Of a DNA stretch of 64,000 nucleotides, positions 37,997 through 48,596 are shown in pieces. This DNA comes from JAMXLO01 sp963812075 (GTDB taxonomy: Bacteria; Pseudomonadota; Alphaproteobacteria; Acetobacterales; Acetobacteraceae). The DNA is taken from positions 186,001-250,000 of the forward strand of contig CAWETN010000017.1 in assembly GCA_963812075.1 (NCBI GenBank), given 5' to 3'. Positions within the stretch are counted from its first letter, which is position 1. Each line of letters opens with the position of its first letter. A program made the position numbers and the translations under genes. The notes under the pieces were generated by a model, which did no database searches, was not told the origin of the DNA, and saw only the letters and a program-made list of their open reading frames with translations.

Positions 37997-39868
37997 ATGG
38001 CGACTGAGCGTTTCGATGTGGTCGTGGTTGGCGGGGGGCACGCCGGATGCGAGGCCGCCGCGGCGGCGGCACGCATGGGCGCCAGGACGCTCCTGCTGAC
38101 CCACCGGTTGGAGACGATCGGTGAAATGTCCTGCAACCCATCGATCGGCGGGATCGGCAAGGGTCACCTTGTGCGTGAGGTGGATGCGCTGGACGGGTTG
38201 ATGGGCCGAGCGGCCGATGCGGCTGGGATCCACTTCAAGATGCTCAATCGTAGCAAGGGGCCGGCGGTGCGAGGGCCGCGGGCGCAGGCTGACCGGAAAT
38301 TGTATCGGCGCGCCATTCAGGGCCTTCTAGCGGAAACACCCGGGCTGACGGTGCGCGCTGCAACCGTCGAGGACCTCGAGATCGGCGGCGACGGACGGCT
38401 TGCCGCCGCAGTGTGTGGCGACGGCAGCGTGATCGAATGCGCCGCAGCGGTTCTGACGACGGGCACCTTCCTGCGTGGCGTGATCCATATCGGTGAACAG
38501 AAAAGCGCGGCTGGGCGGGCAGGAGAGGCGCCTTCGGTGGGTCTGGCACAAACGCTGGTGCGGCTCGCGCTGCCGTTGGGCCGACTGAAGACCGGCACGC
38601 CGCCGCGGCTGGACCGCCGTACGATCGATTGGGACGGCCTCAAAGCAGATCGGGGAGATGCCGAGCCCGAGCCGTTCAGTAGTATGACGGAACGGATAGT
38701 CGGGCCACAGATCGAATGCCGGATCACGCGGACCACATGCGCGACGCACGCCATCATCCGCGCCAATCTGCACCGCTCGGCGGTCTATGGCGGGCACATT
38801 GCAGGCACGGGTCCACGCTACTGTCCCTCGATCGAAGACAAGATTGTGCGGTTTTCGGACCGGGAGAGCCACAACATCTTTCTTGAGCCGGAGGGACTGG
38901 ATGATCCGACCGTGTACCCGAACGGCATCTCCACCAGCCTTCCCGCCGAAGTTCAAGCCGAACTGCTGAAGACGATCCCGGGCCTGGAACACGCCCGCAT
39001 GGTTCGGCCAGGCTATGCGGTTGAATACGACTACGTCGATCCGCGCGCGCTGTCGCCGTCGCTGGAGGTGAAGAAGCTGCCGGGGCTATTCTTGGCTGGA
39101 CAAATCAACGGTACGACGGGTTATGAGGAAGCGGCGGCGCAGGGCCTGCTCGCGGGTGTCAATGCGGCCTGTCAGGCCGGTGGTGCAGCGCCACTGATGC
39201 TTTCGCGCGCCGATGGTTACGTCGGCGTGCTGATCGACGACCTGACCACCCAGGGGGTGAACGAGCCTTACCGGATGTTCACCTCTCGCGCCGAATTCCG
39301 CCTCACATTGCGTGCCGACAATGCCGATCTGCGCCTGACTGGTCGCGGTATCGCCTGGGGCTGCGTCGGAGAGCAGCGGCGGCGGGACTTCGAGTCGCAT
39401 CATGCAGTGCTCATGGCTGCCCGGCAGCGGGCCCGGAAGGAAGGCAGCCTGCCCGGAGCTTTGGCGGTGAGGAGCCTTGGGGTTCGCGAGAATGGACGCT
39501 GGAGATCGGTATTTGAGCTGCTTGGCCACGCGGAGATGGACCTGAAGGCTTTGACCGATGCATTTCCTTGGCTGCGCGATGTGCCGCCGCGCGCATTGGC
39601 CCAGTTGCGGACCGAGGCTCGCTATGCCGGTTATCTCCCGCGGCAAGAGGCAGAGATCCGCGCTTTTGGCCGGGAAGAGGCGGTCGAACTCGGCGGCGTT
39701 GTCTATGGGAACGTCGGCGGCTTGTCCGCAGAACTGGTCACCAAGCTTACCGATGCGCGACCGATCACCTTGGGAGTGGCAAGCCGGATCCAGGGGATGA
39801 CGCCAGCCGCGATGGCTGCGATTGTGGCGCACGTTCGCAAACGGAGCAGTGGACATCGTTCCACGTGA
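37997..39868 (+). CDS. mnmG: tRNA uridine 5-carboxymethylaminomethyl modification enzyme MnmG (GidA)
   Basis: A 623-residue FAD enzyme that, with MnmE, modifies wobble U34. The FAD-binding VVVVGGGHAGCEAA is at the N-terminus; other landmarks are EMSCNPSIGGIGKG, the FLAGQINGTTGYEEAA block and TSRAEFRLTLRADNAD. ATG 37997 (MATERFD) fits the family better than ATG 37979. The last codons and stop lie inside the first parS site, and the stop overlaps the rsmG GTG. Confidence 0.97.
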   Translation: MATERFDVVVVGGGHAGCEAAAAAARMGARTLLLTHRLETIGEMSCNPSIGGIGKGHLVREVDALDGLMGRAADAAGIHFKMLNRSKGPAVRGPRAQADRKLYRRAIQGLLAETPGLTVRAATVEDLEIGGDGRLAAAVCGDGSVIECAAAVLTTGTFLRGVIHIGEQKSAAGRAGEAPSVGLAQTLVRLALPLGRLKTGTPPRLDRRTIDWDGLKADRGDAEPEPFSSMTERIVGPQIECRITRTTCATHAIIRANLHRSAVYGGHIAGTGPRYCPSIEDKIVRFSDRESHNIFLEPEGLDDPTVYPNGISTSLPAEVQAELLKTIPGLEHARMVRPGYAVEYDYVDPRALSPSLEVKKLPGLFLAGQINGTTGYEEAAAQGLLAGVNAACQAGGAAPLMLSRADGYVGVLIDDLTTQGVNEPYRMFTSRAEFRLTLRADNADLRLTGRGIAWGCVGEQRRRDFESHHAVLMAARQRARKEGSLPGALAVRSLGVRENGRWRSVFELLGHAEMDLKALTDAFPWLRDVPPRALAQLRTEARYAGYLPRQEAEIRAFGREEAVELGGVVYGNVGGLSAELVTKLTDARPITLGVASRIQGMTPAAMAAIVAHVRKRSSGHRST

Positions 39869-39871
39869 AAC
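39858..39871. promoter_or_regulatory. parS: parS centromere site 1
   Basis: GTTCCACGTGAAAC, one change from the palindromic parS core GTTTCACGTGAAAC. It spans the mnmG stop and the rsmG start. ParB loads here and spreads to organise the origin region. Confidence 0.8.
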
Positions 39872-40456
39872 GCGACGAGCTGGCAGCCCTCGTTTCACGT
39901 GAAACACTTACGGCCCTGGATTGCTTCGCCGCCCTGCTGATTCGCTGGAACCGAACGATCAATCTCATCGGTCGGTCGGACGAGGCGACGGTATGGGAAC
40001 GCCACATCGCTGATTCACTGCAGCTGGCGGCACTCCTGGTTCCTCCGCCCGGGCGCGGCATCGACCTTGGGTCCGGTGCCGGCTTTCCCGGGCTGATCGT
40101 GGCCCTGGTCACGGGTATGCCGTTTGACCTGATCGAGGCAGACCAGCGAAAGGCTGCGTTTTTGCGCCAAGCGGCACGAATCACATCCGCCCCCGTCACA
40201 GTCCATCCGACCCGAATCGAGACGGTGTCGCTTCCTCCCGCGCCGCTCGTGACTGCCCGGGCCCTGACGTCGATGCCGAGGTTGCTCGGCCTAGCTGCCC
40301 CATTGCTGGCCCCGGAGGGCGTGTGCCTATTTCTCAAAGGGGCGCGGATCGAGCAGGAATTGACCGACTCCGCCGCACAGTGGCACATGCGGGTGGAGCG
40401 GATCCCCAGCCGTACCGCTCCGGGCGCCTGCATCCTCAGGATCAGCGATCTGCATC

Positions 40457-40476
<20 letters not shown>
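39865..40476 (+). CDS. rsmG: 16S rRNA (guanine527-N7)-methyltransferase RsmG (GidB)
   Basis: A 203-residue SAM methyltransferase with motif I IDLGSGAGFPGL and the preceding LIRWNRTINLIG and HIADSLQL. The GTG at 39865 overlaps the mnmG stop (GTGA). Its N-terminal VSRET peptide is encoded by the second parS, a known quirk of rsmG genes. Its 3' end overlaps the parA start by 20 bases. Confidence 0.93.
39892..39905. promoter_or_regulatory. parS: parS centromere site 2
   Basis: GTTTCACGTGAAAC, a perfect palindrome matching the parS core; with one flanking base each side it agrees with 15 of 16 consensus positions. It starts 34 bases after site 1, inside the 5' end of rsmG. Confidence 0.9.
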
Positions 40477-41290
<814 letters not shown>

Positions 41291-41294
<4 letters not shown>

Positions 41295-42166
41295 ACCCGC
41301 GGCGCGATAGCACGCCCCGGCTGGGGCGCGGACTTGCGGCCTTGCTCGGCGATGTCGCCGTTCAGCCCTCGCCTCCGGGCGCTTCGGTCAGGCAGATTCC
41401 GCTCGATCTGCTGGAGCCGAACCCGTTCCAGCCCCGCACGACGATCGATGCGGTCTCGTTGGAGGAACTCGCCCAGTCGATCCGGCTGCGTGGCGTGCTG
41501 CAGCCGCTGCTGGTTCGGCCGCACCCCTCGGTTGAGGACCGTTACCAGATTGTCGCCGGCGAGCGCCGCTGGCGCGCGGCCGGGTCAGCGGGTCTGCACG
41601 AAGTGCCCGCGCTGGTCCAGCCGATGAGCGATACCGAGGCTGCCGCCGTCGCCCTGGTGGAGAACCTTCAGCGCCAGGATCTCAATGCGATGGACGAGGC
41701 CGAGGGCTACAGCCGGCTGCTCACCCAGTTCGGGCTGACCCAGGAAGCGTTGGGCCAGGCCGTCGGCAAGTCCCGCAGCCATATCGCCAACACGCTGCGG
41801 CTGCTCAACCTGCCCGACGCGGTGAAACAGGCGCTGCGCGCCGGTGAGATCACCGCAGGGCATGCGCGTGCCCTGCTGACCCATCCTGCGCCGGACGCCG
41901 GCCTGCGCCAGGTCATCGACCGCCAACTGTCCGTCCGCCAGACCGAGGCCCTGGCGTCGCGCGAACCGCCCGGCGAGCGGACCCTCGCGGACGATCTGCG
42001 GCGGGGCCACGGGCCGGACGCCGCGGCACTCGAACACCATCTGAGCGAGCAACTCGGACTGACGGTGAAGGTGACGTTCAACGGCAGGCGAGGCATGATC
42101 CAGTTCCACTATGATGGGCTGGATCAGCTGGACACTTTACTTCGGCGCTTCGGCTTGCAGCAGTAA
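41291..42166 (+). CDS. parB: Chromosome partitioning protein ParB (Spo0J)
   Basis: A 291-residue ParB with the CTPase N-terminal domain (LEPNPFQPRTTID, GERRWRAAGSAG, ENLQRQDLNAMDEAEGY), the helix-turn-helix (LGQAVGKSRSHIANTLRLLN) and the C-terminal dimer domain. It binds the two parS sites 1.4 kb upstream. The ATG at 41291 overlaps the expected parA stop. In the given sequence it is also in frame with the N-terminal parA codons because of the one-base insertion. Confidence 0.93.
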
Positions 42167-42191
42167 TTATACGTAATGATAAAGTAATGAA

Positions 42192-43325
42192 CTACCCGCT
42201 GGTCACGTGCGTTCCGGGGCGCGCCTCGTGCAGGATGACGCCTTCGATCGGATCGAACTCGCCCTGCCACGGCGTCTTGGCGATCACGGCGCGTGTATCG
42301 GCAAGACCCGCCTCCCAGCGCGCGCAGATCCCGGCGGCGCTGAAGTCGATATCCTTCATGTGATCCTCGCCGTCGATCGTCGGCGCCAGGAGCCGCACCA
42401 CATGCATGCGCGTCAGGCAGCCATACTCCGCCAGGTCGCGCACCACGTTGCTCTGCCGCTCGCTCTCCGGCATGCGCCTCACCAACTCTGAGACGACGTG
42501 GCGCAACCGGTGCAGCTGTTTCTGCCGCGCGACGTGGCTTACCGCACGGCTGGAGTACTGCACGTCCTTCTGGCGGTTCATCACCTGCCAGATCGTCTCC
42601 GGCTCGGAGCCGCTCGGATTCCAGATGTGCACGGCGAACACCAGCGAGTTGTGCCGGGGATCGTCATCGAACACCGCCTCGACCGGCGTGTTCGACAGAA
42701 TGCCGCCGTCCCAGTAGAGCTCGCCGTCGATGCGGATGGCGGGAAACGCCGGCGGCAACGCGCCGGACGCCATCACATGCCGCACCGAGAGCGGCATGCT
42801 CCGGCTATCGAAGTAGCGCATCTCGCTGGTGCGCACATTGGCCGCGCCTACCGTCAGACGCGTCGCCCCGCGGTTGATCCGGTCGAAATCCACCAACCCG
42901 GACAGCGTCGCCTCGAGCGGCGCCGTCGAGTAATACGCCGCCGCCTCGGCCCCCAGCGCCATGTGCACGCCGGCGAACGCCGGCGCATGCGGCTTGAAGA
43001 AGTCAGTGATGCCGCCCGCCATGGTGAGCCAGTTCGCCGCCATGCTGCCGATGAACGGCATCGACGACATCATCTGATGAAACGGCCCGTGCTGGACGCG
43101 GCCCCAGAATTCCTTCAGTCGCTCCAGTCGATCCGTTGGTTCGTTGCCGGCGATCAGGCTGGCATTGATCGCACCGATCGAGGTGCCGATCACCCAGTCC
43201 GGCTCGATACCGGCCTCATGCAGTGCCTGGTAGACGCCGGCCTGGTAGGCTCCCAGCGCGCCGCCACCCTGCAGCACCAGGACCACCTGCTTCGTGTGGG
43301 GTGGCAGCATGTTCGCGTCGGTCAT
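42192..43325 (-). CDS. Patatin-like phospholipase
   Basis: A 377-residue acyl hydrolase with the oxyanion loop GGGALGAYQAGVY, nucleophile GTSIGAINASL, and catalytic Asp in YWDGGILSN. The C-terminal part resembles DUF3734. Its downstream-strand neighbour is a 3-hydroxybutyrate dehydrogenase, an association often seen with polyhydroxybutyrate metabolism. Cytoplasmic: no signal peptide. Confidence 0.92.
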   Translation of the reverse strand: MTDANMLPPHTKQVVLVLQGGGALGAYQAGVYQALHEAGIEPDWVIGTSIGAINASLIAGNEPTDRLERLKEFWGRVQHGPFHQMMSSMPFIGSMAANWLTMAGGITDFFKPHAPAFAGVHMALGAEAAAYYSTAPLEATLSGLVDFDRINRGATRLTVGAANVRTSEMRYFDSRSMPLSVRHVMASGALPPAFPAIRIDGELYWDGGILSNTPVEAVFDDDPRHNSLVFAVHIWNPSGSEPETIWQVMNRQKDVQYSSRAVSHVARQKQLHRLRHVVSELVRRMPESERQSNVVRDLAEYGCLTRMHVVRLLAPTIDGEDHMKDIDFSAAGICARWEAGLADTRAVIAKTPWQGEFDPIEGVILHEARPGTHVTSG

Positions 43326-43429
43326 CGTTCGCGTCCTCTCTTCCTGCGGGGGGCGGCAGCCACATCAGCCACGCCAGTGCCGGCGCGCGCTGCCAGGTCA
43401 GCATCTCGGCTTGCTCGCGCTCGGTCATG

Positions 43430-44263
43430 TCAGTGGGCCGTCCAGCCGCCGTCGATCGGCAGGGCGATGCCGGTGATCGAGGCAGCTGCGTCGCTGCACA
43501 GGAACGCCACCGCGCCGGCCACTTCCTCGATGGTGACGAAGCGCTTGGTCGGCTGCTCGGCCAGGAACACGTCGCGGATCACCGCGTCGCGGCTGATGCC
43601 GTGCGCCTTCGCCTGTCCATCAACCTGTTTCTCGACCAGCGGCGTCCACACATAGCCGGGACACACCGCGTTGCAGGTCACGCCGAACTCGGCCGCCTCC
43701 AGCGCCACCACCTTGGTCAGCCCGACCACGCCGTGCTTCGCCGCCACATAGGCGGACTTGAACGCAGACCCGATCAGCCCGTGTGCCGAGGCGATATTGA
43801 CGATCCGGCCGCGGCCGCGGCGCTTCATCTCCGGCAGCACGGCGCGCGTGGTGTGGAACGCCGCCGACAGGTTGATCGCCTGGATCGCGTCCCACTTTTC
43901 CGGCGGGAACTCCTCCACCGGCGCCACATGCTGGATGCCGGCGTTGTTCACCAGGATATCGACCGGGCCGAAGCTGCGGCCGACCCGCTCGACCATGTCG
44001 CGGATCGCCGCCGGCTTCGACATGTCGGCGTCGTCGAAGCGCACCGGCACGTCGTGCCGCGCGCCCAGTACCTGGCAGAGTTGTTCTGCATCGGCCGCAT
44101 CGGCGATGCCGTTCAGCACGATCATCGCCCCCGCCGAGGCAAGCACGTTGGCGATGCCGAGGCCGATGCCGCTGGTCGAACCGGTAATCAGCGCGACCTT
44201 GCCGTCCATCGCTCGCGGCGCTCCGGTACGGGCGAGCCCAGCGGCTGTCATGATGTTGTCCAT
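43430..44263 (-). CDS. 3-hydroxybutyrate dehydrogenase-like SDR
   Basis: A 277-residue short-chain dehydrogenase with TGSTSGIGLGIA for NAD, NNAGIQHVAPVEEFP, and catalytic Tyr/Lys in SAYVAAKHG. The motifs HGLIGSAFKSAY and CPGYVWTPLVEKQ are characteristic of D-3-hydroxybutyrate dehydrogenase. GGAGG precedes the ATG at 44263. It is divergent from a LysR regulator, its probable controller. Confidence 0.9.
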   Translation of the reverse strand: MDNIMTAAGLARTGAPRAMDGKVALITGSTSGIGLGIANVLASAGAMIVLNGIADAADAEQLCQVLGARHDVPVRFDDADMSKPAAIRDMVERVGRSFGPVDILVNNAGIQHVAPVEEFPPEKWDAIQAINLSAAFHTTRAVLPEMKRRGRGRIVNIASAHGLIGSAFKSAYVAAKHGVVGLTKVVALEAAEFGVTCNAVCPGYVWTPLVEKQVDGQAKAHGISRDAVIRDVFLAEQPTKRFVTIEEVAGAVAFLCSDAAASITGIALPIDGGWTAH

Positions 44264-44424
44264 TGTCAGGTTCCTCCATTCCGATGCAGAGGAACCTGCC
44301 GCAGCGGCCGCCATACGCTCCAATGCCGTATGTCGATGGAGCCGATGCGGGAGCGTTATCGGCGGCGGAATGTAACGTCTGCAGCCCTTTCGGGACCCAC
44401 CGACAGGAACACCGGGGGGACGTC

Positions 44425-45341
44425 ATGGAACTGCATGAAATCCGCTACTTCCTAGCGCTCAGCAAGACGCTGAACTTCACCAAGGCGGCTGAGGTCTGCA
44501 ACGTCAGCCAGCCCGCCCTGACCCGGGCGATCCAGAAGATGGAGGACGAACTAGGCGGTCTGCTGTTCTCTCGCGAGCGCAACAACACGCACCTGACCGA
44601 GCTTGGCCGCCTGCTCGAGCCGCATCTGACCGAGGTGCTGGCCCGCACCCAGCAGGCGAAGGAGACCGCGACGCGCTTCCTGCGGCTCGACAGCGCGCAG
44701 CTTCGGCTGGGGGTGATGTGCACCATCGGGCCGGTGCGGTTCGTCAGCTTCCTCAGCCGGTTCCGGGCCGACAATCCGGGCGTGGAAATCACGCTGGTGG
44801 AGTTGTACCGGACCGGCTGTGCGACCTGCTGCTGAAGGGCGAACTTGACGTCGCCCTGCTGGCGAAGCCGGACGGATTTGCCTCGCCGTTGCAGCCCCAG
44901 CCGCTCTACCAGGAGCGCTTCGTTATCGCCTGCTCGGCGGGGCATCCGTTCGCGCGGAAGAACGTTGTGGAGATCGCCGACCTGGACGGGCAGTCGTATC
45001 TGGCACGGATCAACTGCGAATACTTCGACGCGCTGCGCGACGTATGCCACGCCAACGGATCACGCCTCGTCGGCTCGTTCCGCAGCGAGCGCGAGGACTG
45101 GATCCTGACAATGGTCGCGGCCGGCATGGGGATCTGTTTCCTGCCGGAATTCTCCAACACCATTCCCGGCGTGATCAGCCGCCACGTCGTCAATCCGTCG
45201 GTCGCCCGCGAGGTGTCGCTGGTGACCGTGGCCGGGCGGCGCTGGTCGTCGCCATTGTCAGCGTTCGTGCGTGCGGTTCGCCAGTACCGCTGGCCCGAGG
45301 AGGAACAATCGTCCGGCGCCCCGATGGCGGAGGCCGCATAG
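44425..45341 (+). pseudogene. LysR-type regulator gene, frameshifted
   Basis: The N-terminal helix-turn-helix (MELHEIRYFLALSKTLNFTK, VCNVSQPALTRAIQKMEDEL) and start of the effector domain are normal. After VEL at 44805 one G seems missing. The next frame carries on with VPDRLCDLLLKGELDVAL and a complete effector domain to 45341. Mended length is about 305 residues. Uncorrected, the product stops at 44835 with DNA-binding domain only. Likely regulator of the divergent 3-hydroxybutyrate dehydrogenase gene. Confidence 0.85.
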
Positions 45342-45361
45342 CGCCTCCGCCAGGGAACCTG

Positions 45362-46285
45362 TTACTTCGCCGGCGCGTACTTGCCGCCGGTCTGCGGCGT
45401 CGGCGTGTCGAACCCCTGGTTCTGCCGGTCCAGCCGCGTCTCGCGCGACCAGGTGCGCTTCAGGTCGTCGCGTACCTTGAAGCTGAGCTTGCCGAGACCG
45501 CCGCACTCCAGCTCGACCGTGTCGCCGTCCATGAAGGCGTTGAGGCCGCGGTGGTTGGTACCGGTGGCCAGGATGTCGCCGGGCTCCAGCGCGTGGATCG
45601 AGGTCACCCACTCGATGCAGCGCGGAATCTTGTGCGCCATGTCGTCGGTGTTGAAGTCCTGCATCAGCGTGCCGTTGTTCCACAGCTTGACCGGCACCTT
45701 GTGCGGATCGGCGATCTCGTCCTTGGTCACCAGGTACGGTCCGATCGGCGCAAAACTGTCGCGCGACTTCATGGCGAAGAAACTGGTGGGCGGAATGCCG
45801 CGCGCCGAGCCATCGATGAAGTTGGTGTAGCCGAACACGTAGTCCATCGCGTCGGCGGCCTTGACGTGGCTGGCGCGCTTGCCGATCACCAGCGCCATCT
45901 CGGCCTCGCCCTCGAAGATCGTCGCCGGCACGTCGGGCAGGACCATCGTGCCGCCCGGGCCGAGGATCGCCGTTGGCGCCTTGTGGAATGCGTTGATCGG
46001 CGCCGGCTCCTTGCGCGTGCCGTTCTCCATGTAGTTCACCGCCATGCAGACGATGTTGCCGGGCTTCGGCAGCGGCGCCTGCAGCTTCACGCCGGAAAGT
46101 GGCACGCCGCCGCTGGCAGACGCATCCTCCAGCCGCTTGCGATAGTCGCTGAACCTGGCGATCAGCCCATTGATCAGGTCATGCGGCCCGAGATGAGGGA
46201 TGTCGCGCACCACGGCCGACACATCGACGATGGTGTCGCCTTTCACCACGCCCAGCTTGTAGTCGTTGAAGAACGCCAGCTTCAT
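45362..46285 (-). CDS. Fumarylacetoacetate hydrolase family protein
   Basis: A 307-residue FAH-fold enzyme. Metal ligands are the two Glu in FEGEAEMALVIGK and Asp in GYTNFIDGSAR. The family includes C-C hydrolases, decarboxylases and isomerases of aromatic catabolism. It follows the cupin gene by 11 bases on the same strand, so the two form an operon. Confidence 0.9.
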   Translation of the reverse strand: MKLAFFNDYKLGVVKGDTIVDVSAVVRDIPHLGPHDLINGLIARFSDYRKRLEDASASGGVPLSGVKLQAPLPKPGNIVCMAVNYMENGTRKEPAPINAFHKAPTAILGPGGTMVLPDVPATIFEGEAEMALVIGKRASHVKAADAMDYVFGYTNFIDGSARGIPPTSFFAMKSRDSFAPIGPYLVTKDEIADPHKVPVKLWNNGTLMQDFNTDDMAHKIPRCIEWVTSIHALEPGDILATGTNHRGLNAFMDGDTVELECGGLGKLSFKVRDDLKRTWSRETRLDRQNQGFDTPTPQTGGKYAPAK

Positions 46286-46296
46286 GAGAGCCCCCT

Positions 46297-46647
46297 CTAT
46301 TCAATCGGCACAAAGATCGAGCGCCGCATCTTGCCGCCGACCGACTTCGACAGATGGCCCTTGCCGGTGATGTCCTCCACCAGCACCACCTCGCCGGCGC
46401 CGATCGTCCGCGCCTGACCGTCGCTTGCCGTGATCTGTACGCCGCCGTCAAGATTGATGATGTACTGCCGCCGTGGCGCCGGGTGCCAGGACAGGTCGTA
46501 GTCGCCCGAGGTCTCGCGGAAGATGATGCCGGTGGCCGGCAGCCGCGCCGACAGCTTTGAGAAGTTGCGCTCCTCGATCCACTCGACGTCGATGTCGCGC
46601 CAGTGCGATTTACCGCTGGAGTCGCAGTAAAGGTTGTGGATCCGCAT
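46297..46647 (-). CDS. Small cupin-domain protein
   Basis: A 116-residue single-domain cupin. Motif 1 around DYDLSWHPAPRRQYIINLDG has one His, and motif 2 (GEVVLVEDITGKGHLSK) has another, so a metal site may be partial. GGAGGAA precedes the ATG at 46647. It is co-transcribed with the FAH gene. The 212 bases upstream contain no convincing gene. Confidence 0.82.
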   Translation of the reverse strand: MRIHNLYCDSSGKSHWRDIDVEWIEERNFSKLSARLPATGIIFRETSGDYDLSWHPAPRRQYIINLDGGVQITASDGQARTIGAGEVVLVEDITGKGHLSKSVGGKMRRSIFVPIE

Positions 46648-46859
46648 GGCTTCCTCCTGATCGTTATGCGGGTTCGGCACGACATCCGCCGCCGCTGCTG
46701 CACCGAAATGCCGGGCACCGTTCGTCAGGACCATCCGTCATTCGCCTGGGCGGGGCAACCCTGCCTGCCGACGAAGCGGCCCGTCGATCGCCCACGCAAC
46801 GGCGTCCGGCGGCGGCCTGCATGCCGCGCCCACCACCGGCCGGATCGGGCGATGCGCGA

Positions 46860-48461
46860 TCAGGTGAAGCTTGAAGGCTCGTTGACCGGATCGAGGTCGC
46901 CGACGAGGCGAAGCAGATCGGGCATGGTGAAACTGCCTGGGTTGGCCGACGGAAGGGTGGGAACCCAGTCTGGTCGCTGGTTCAGATACGACTCGGCGTC
47001 GGCCTGCAGCAAGCCGATGAAGACCTCGGCCACGATGCGGCTGCCCACTCCGTTGAGCCGTTGGCTGCCGCCGCGAAGCTGCGCCTCCTTCAGGATGTAA
47101 TACCACAGCGGCGACGCCGTATCGAACCCAAGCTGCTTGGCCTTGGCGCCGTCGGGACCGCTGTTGCCGATCTCCCCGGGGTCCAGAGGCCTGACGCCCA
47201 TTGCGCGCGCCACGTCCTGGCCACTCGGCAGGCCGAACTCCACGCCGCGAAGCAAATTCCGGAACGGCAGACTGCCGCCGCCGCCCGGCAGCGCGTGGAG
47301 GACCGGGGAGAGGTAAGGGTCGATGCTGCGACTGAAGTTGAGCCGGAAGTGATTGTCCTGGCTGCCGCCGGAACCGGCCGGGGGTGGTTTCGGTTGGCCG
47401 AGTTCGTAGAAACGGTGCCAGTCGATGGCCCAGTCGCCCGGCAGCGTGTCCACCACGATCGGGAGAAGCAGTTTGAGCTGCTGAGCCAGCTGCTTTGCAG
47501 CCGCCGGATCGGATGGAGCGAGGTCGCCGACGATGCCGCCGGACAGCCCGGTGAACTGGAACAGCAGATCGAAATCGACCGGCGGCGGGGTGACGTCGTT
47601 GAACGCGCGGTTGTGGCTATAGCGCTCGCGCACCATGGAATGCCCGAGACGGTAGGCCGCGGCGGAGAATTCGACCGGCATGAACGGCACATGAAAGTCG
47701 CTCATGGCTTCGAACCTGAAGAACTTCCGCCCATTGGTCAGCACATCGTGCACATCCCCGGGCTCCGCGATGCGACTGAGAAAGTCATTCACGACGATCC
47801 ACTGATAGTGCCAGAGAACCTGCTGGCGGGCGGTATTGAACAATGCGTCCGGCGGCACGCCGCCGGATGCCGCGCAACGGTCAACGACCGCATTGTGGAA
47901 CTTGATGAACGCGAGATGCGTCTGCGCCACGAGCAGGTTCTCGTCGTTGCGCGGATCACCGGTCAGCGCGAGACCCTCTCGGCTGCGCAGCAGGTCATTG
48001 GGCAGCCCGGCCTTCACCCGCGGATCGCCTTGGCCCCCCGGCCCGCAGCGGCCGACCGCCAGCTTGTTCGCGTTGACCCGGTCGTAGAGGTTCGGGCTCG
48101 CCGTGGGGCCATTGCCGTAGACGGAGTCGAGATCGAGTCTTGGCGTCCGGAAATCCATGATCGCGTGCGGATCATTCTCCGCGGCACCGACCGGTGTGAC
48201 ATCCAGGGTGATGTCGTGGTCGATGAACTGGCCGAGGTACGTATAGCCCGCCGGGGTGCCCTGGTTATCCGATGTCAGCGCAACCGTCGTCGCATCGTCG
48301 CGCATCGTGTCCGCAAGAGCCTGCAGCGCCGCTTGATCGGCGACCAGGGGTTTCAGGTCGCTGAACAGCCGGCCGAACCGCCCGAAGTCTTTCGGGCGTC
48401 GGGTGCCTTCGTGGATGCCCCGCTGAAACGCCTGTCCATGGTGCGCGTATCGAGAGGTCAT
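46860..48461 (-). CDS. Animal-haem-peroxidase family protein
   Basis: A 533-residue member of the peroxidase-cyclooxygenase superfamily. The distal His region is YLGQFIDHDITLD, the Asp next to that His being a calcium ligand candidate. The catalytic Arg region and proximal His are in YRLGHSMVRERY. No signal peptide is evident. GGGGAG lies six bases before the ATG at 48461. Bacterial members make oxidants or oxidise substrates in defence or secondary metabolism; role here unknown. Confidence 0.9.
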   Translation of the reverse strand: MTSRYAHHGQAFQRGIHEGTRRPKDFGRFGRLFSDLKPLVADQAALQALADTMRDDATTVALTSDNQGTPAGYTYLGQFIDHDITLDVTPVGAAENDPHAIMDFRTPRLDLDSVYGNGPTASPNLYDRVNANKLAVGRCGPGGQGDPRVKAGLPNDLLRSREGLALTGDPRNDENLLVAQTHLAFIKFHNAVVDRCAASGGVPPDALFNTARQQVLWHYQWIVVNDFLSRIAEPGDVHDVLTNGRKFFRFEAMSDFHVPFMPVEFSAAAYRLGHSMVRERYSHNRAFNDVTPPPVDFDLLFQFTGLSGGIVGDLAPSDPAAAKQLAQQLKLLLPIVVDTLPGDWAIDWHRFYELGQPKPPPAGSGGSQDNHFRLNFSRSIDPYLSPVLHALPGGGGSLPFRNLLRGVEFGLPSGQDVARAMGVRPLDPGEIGNSGPDGAKAKQLGFDTASPLWYYILKEAQLRGGSQRLNGVGSRIVAEVFIGLLQADAESYLNQRPDWVPTLPSANPGSFTMPDLLRLVGDLDPVNEPSSFT

Positions 48462-48596
48462 GGATGCTCCCCGTTGCATCGGTTGCAGACACTGATCGTC
48501 GCAAGGCCGCGGGCGCGTGCCCGCGGGGTGCCTGACCGTGCCTGAAGAGAGGGGGCTCCTGTGTGATCGGGTTCACACCGGCACGACAGGTAACTT

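Noticed and set aside
43216..43428. A 70-codon minus-strand frame starting right after the 3-hydroxybutyrate dehydrogenase stop
   Set aside because: It overlaps the patatin N-terminus in another frame and becomes low-complexity after 30 residues. A short real peptide cannot be excluded but support is poor.
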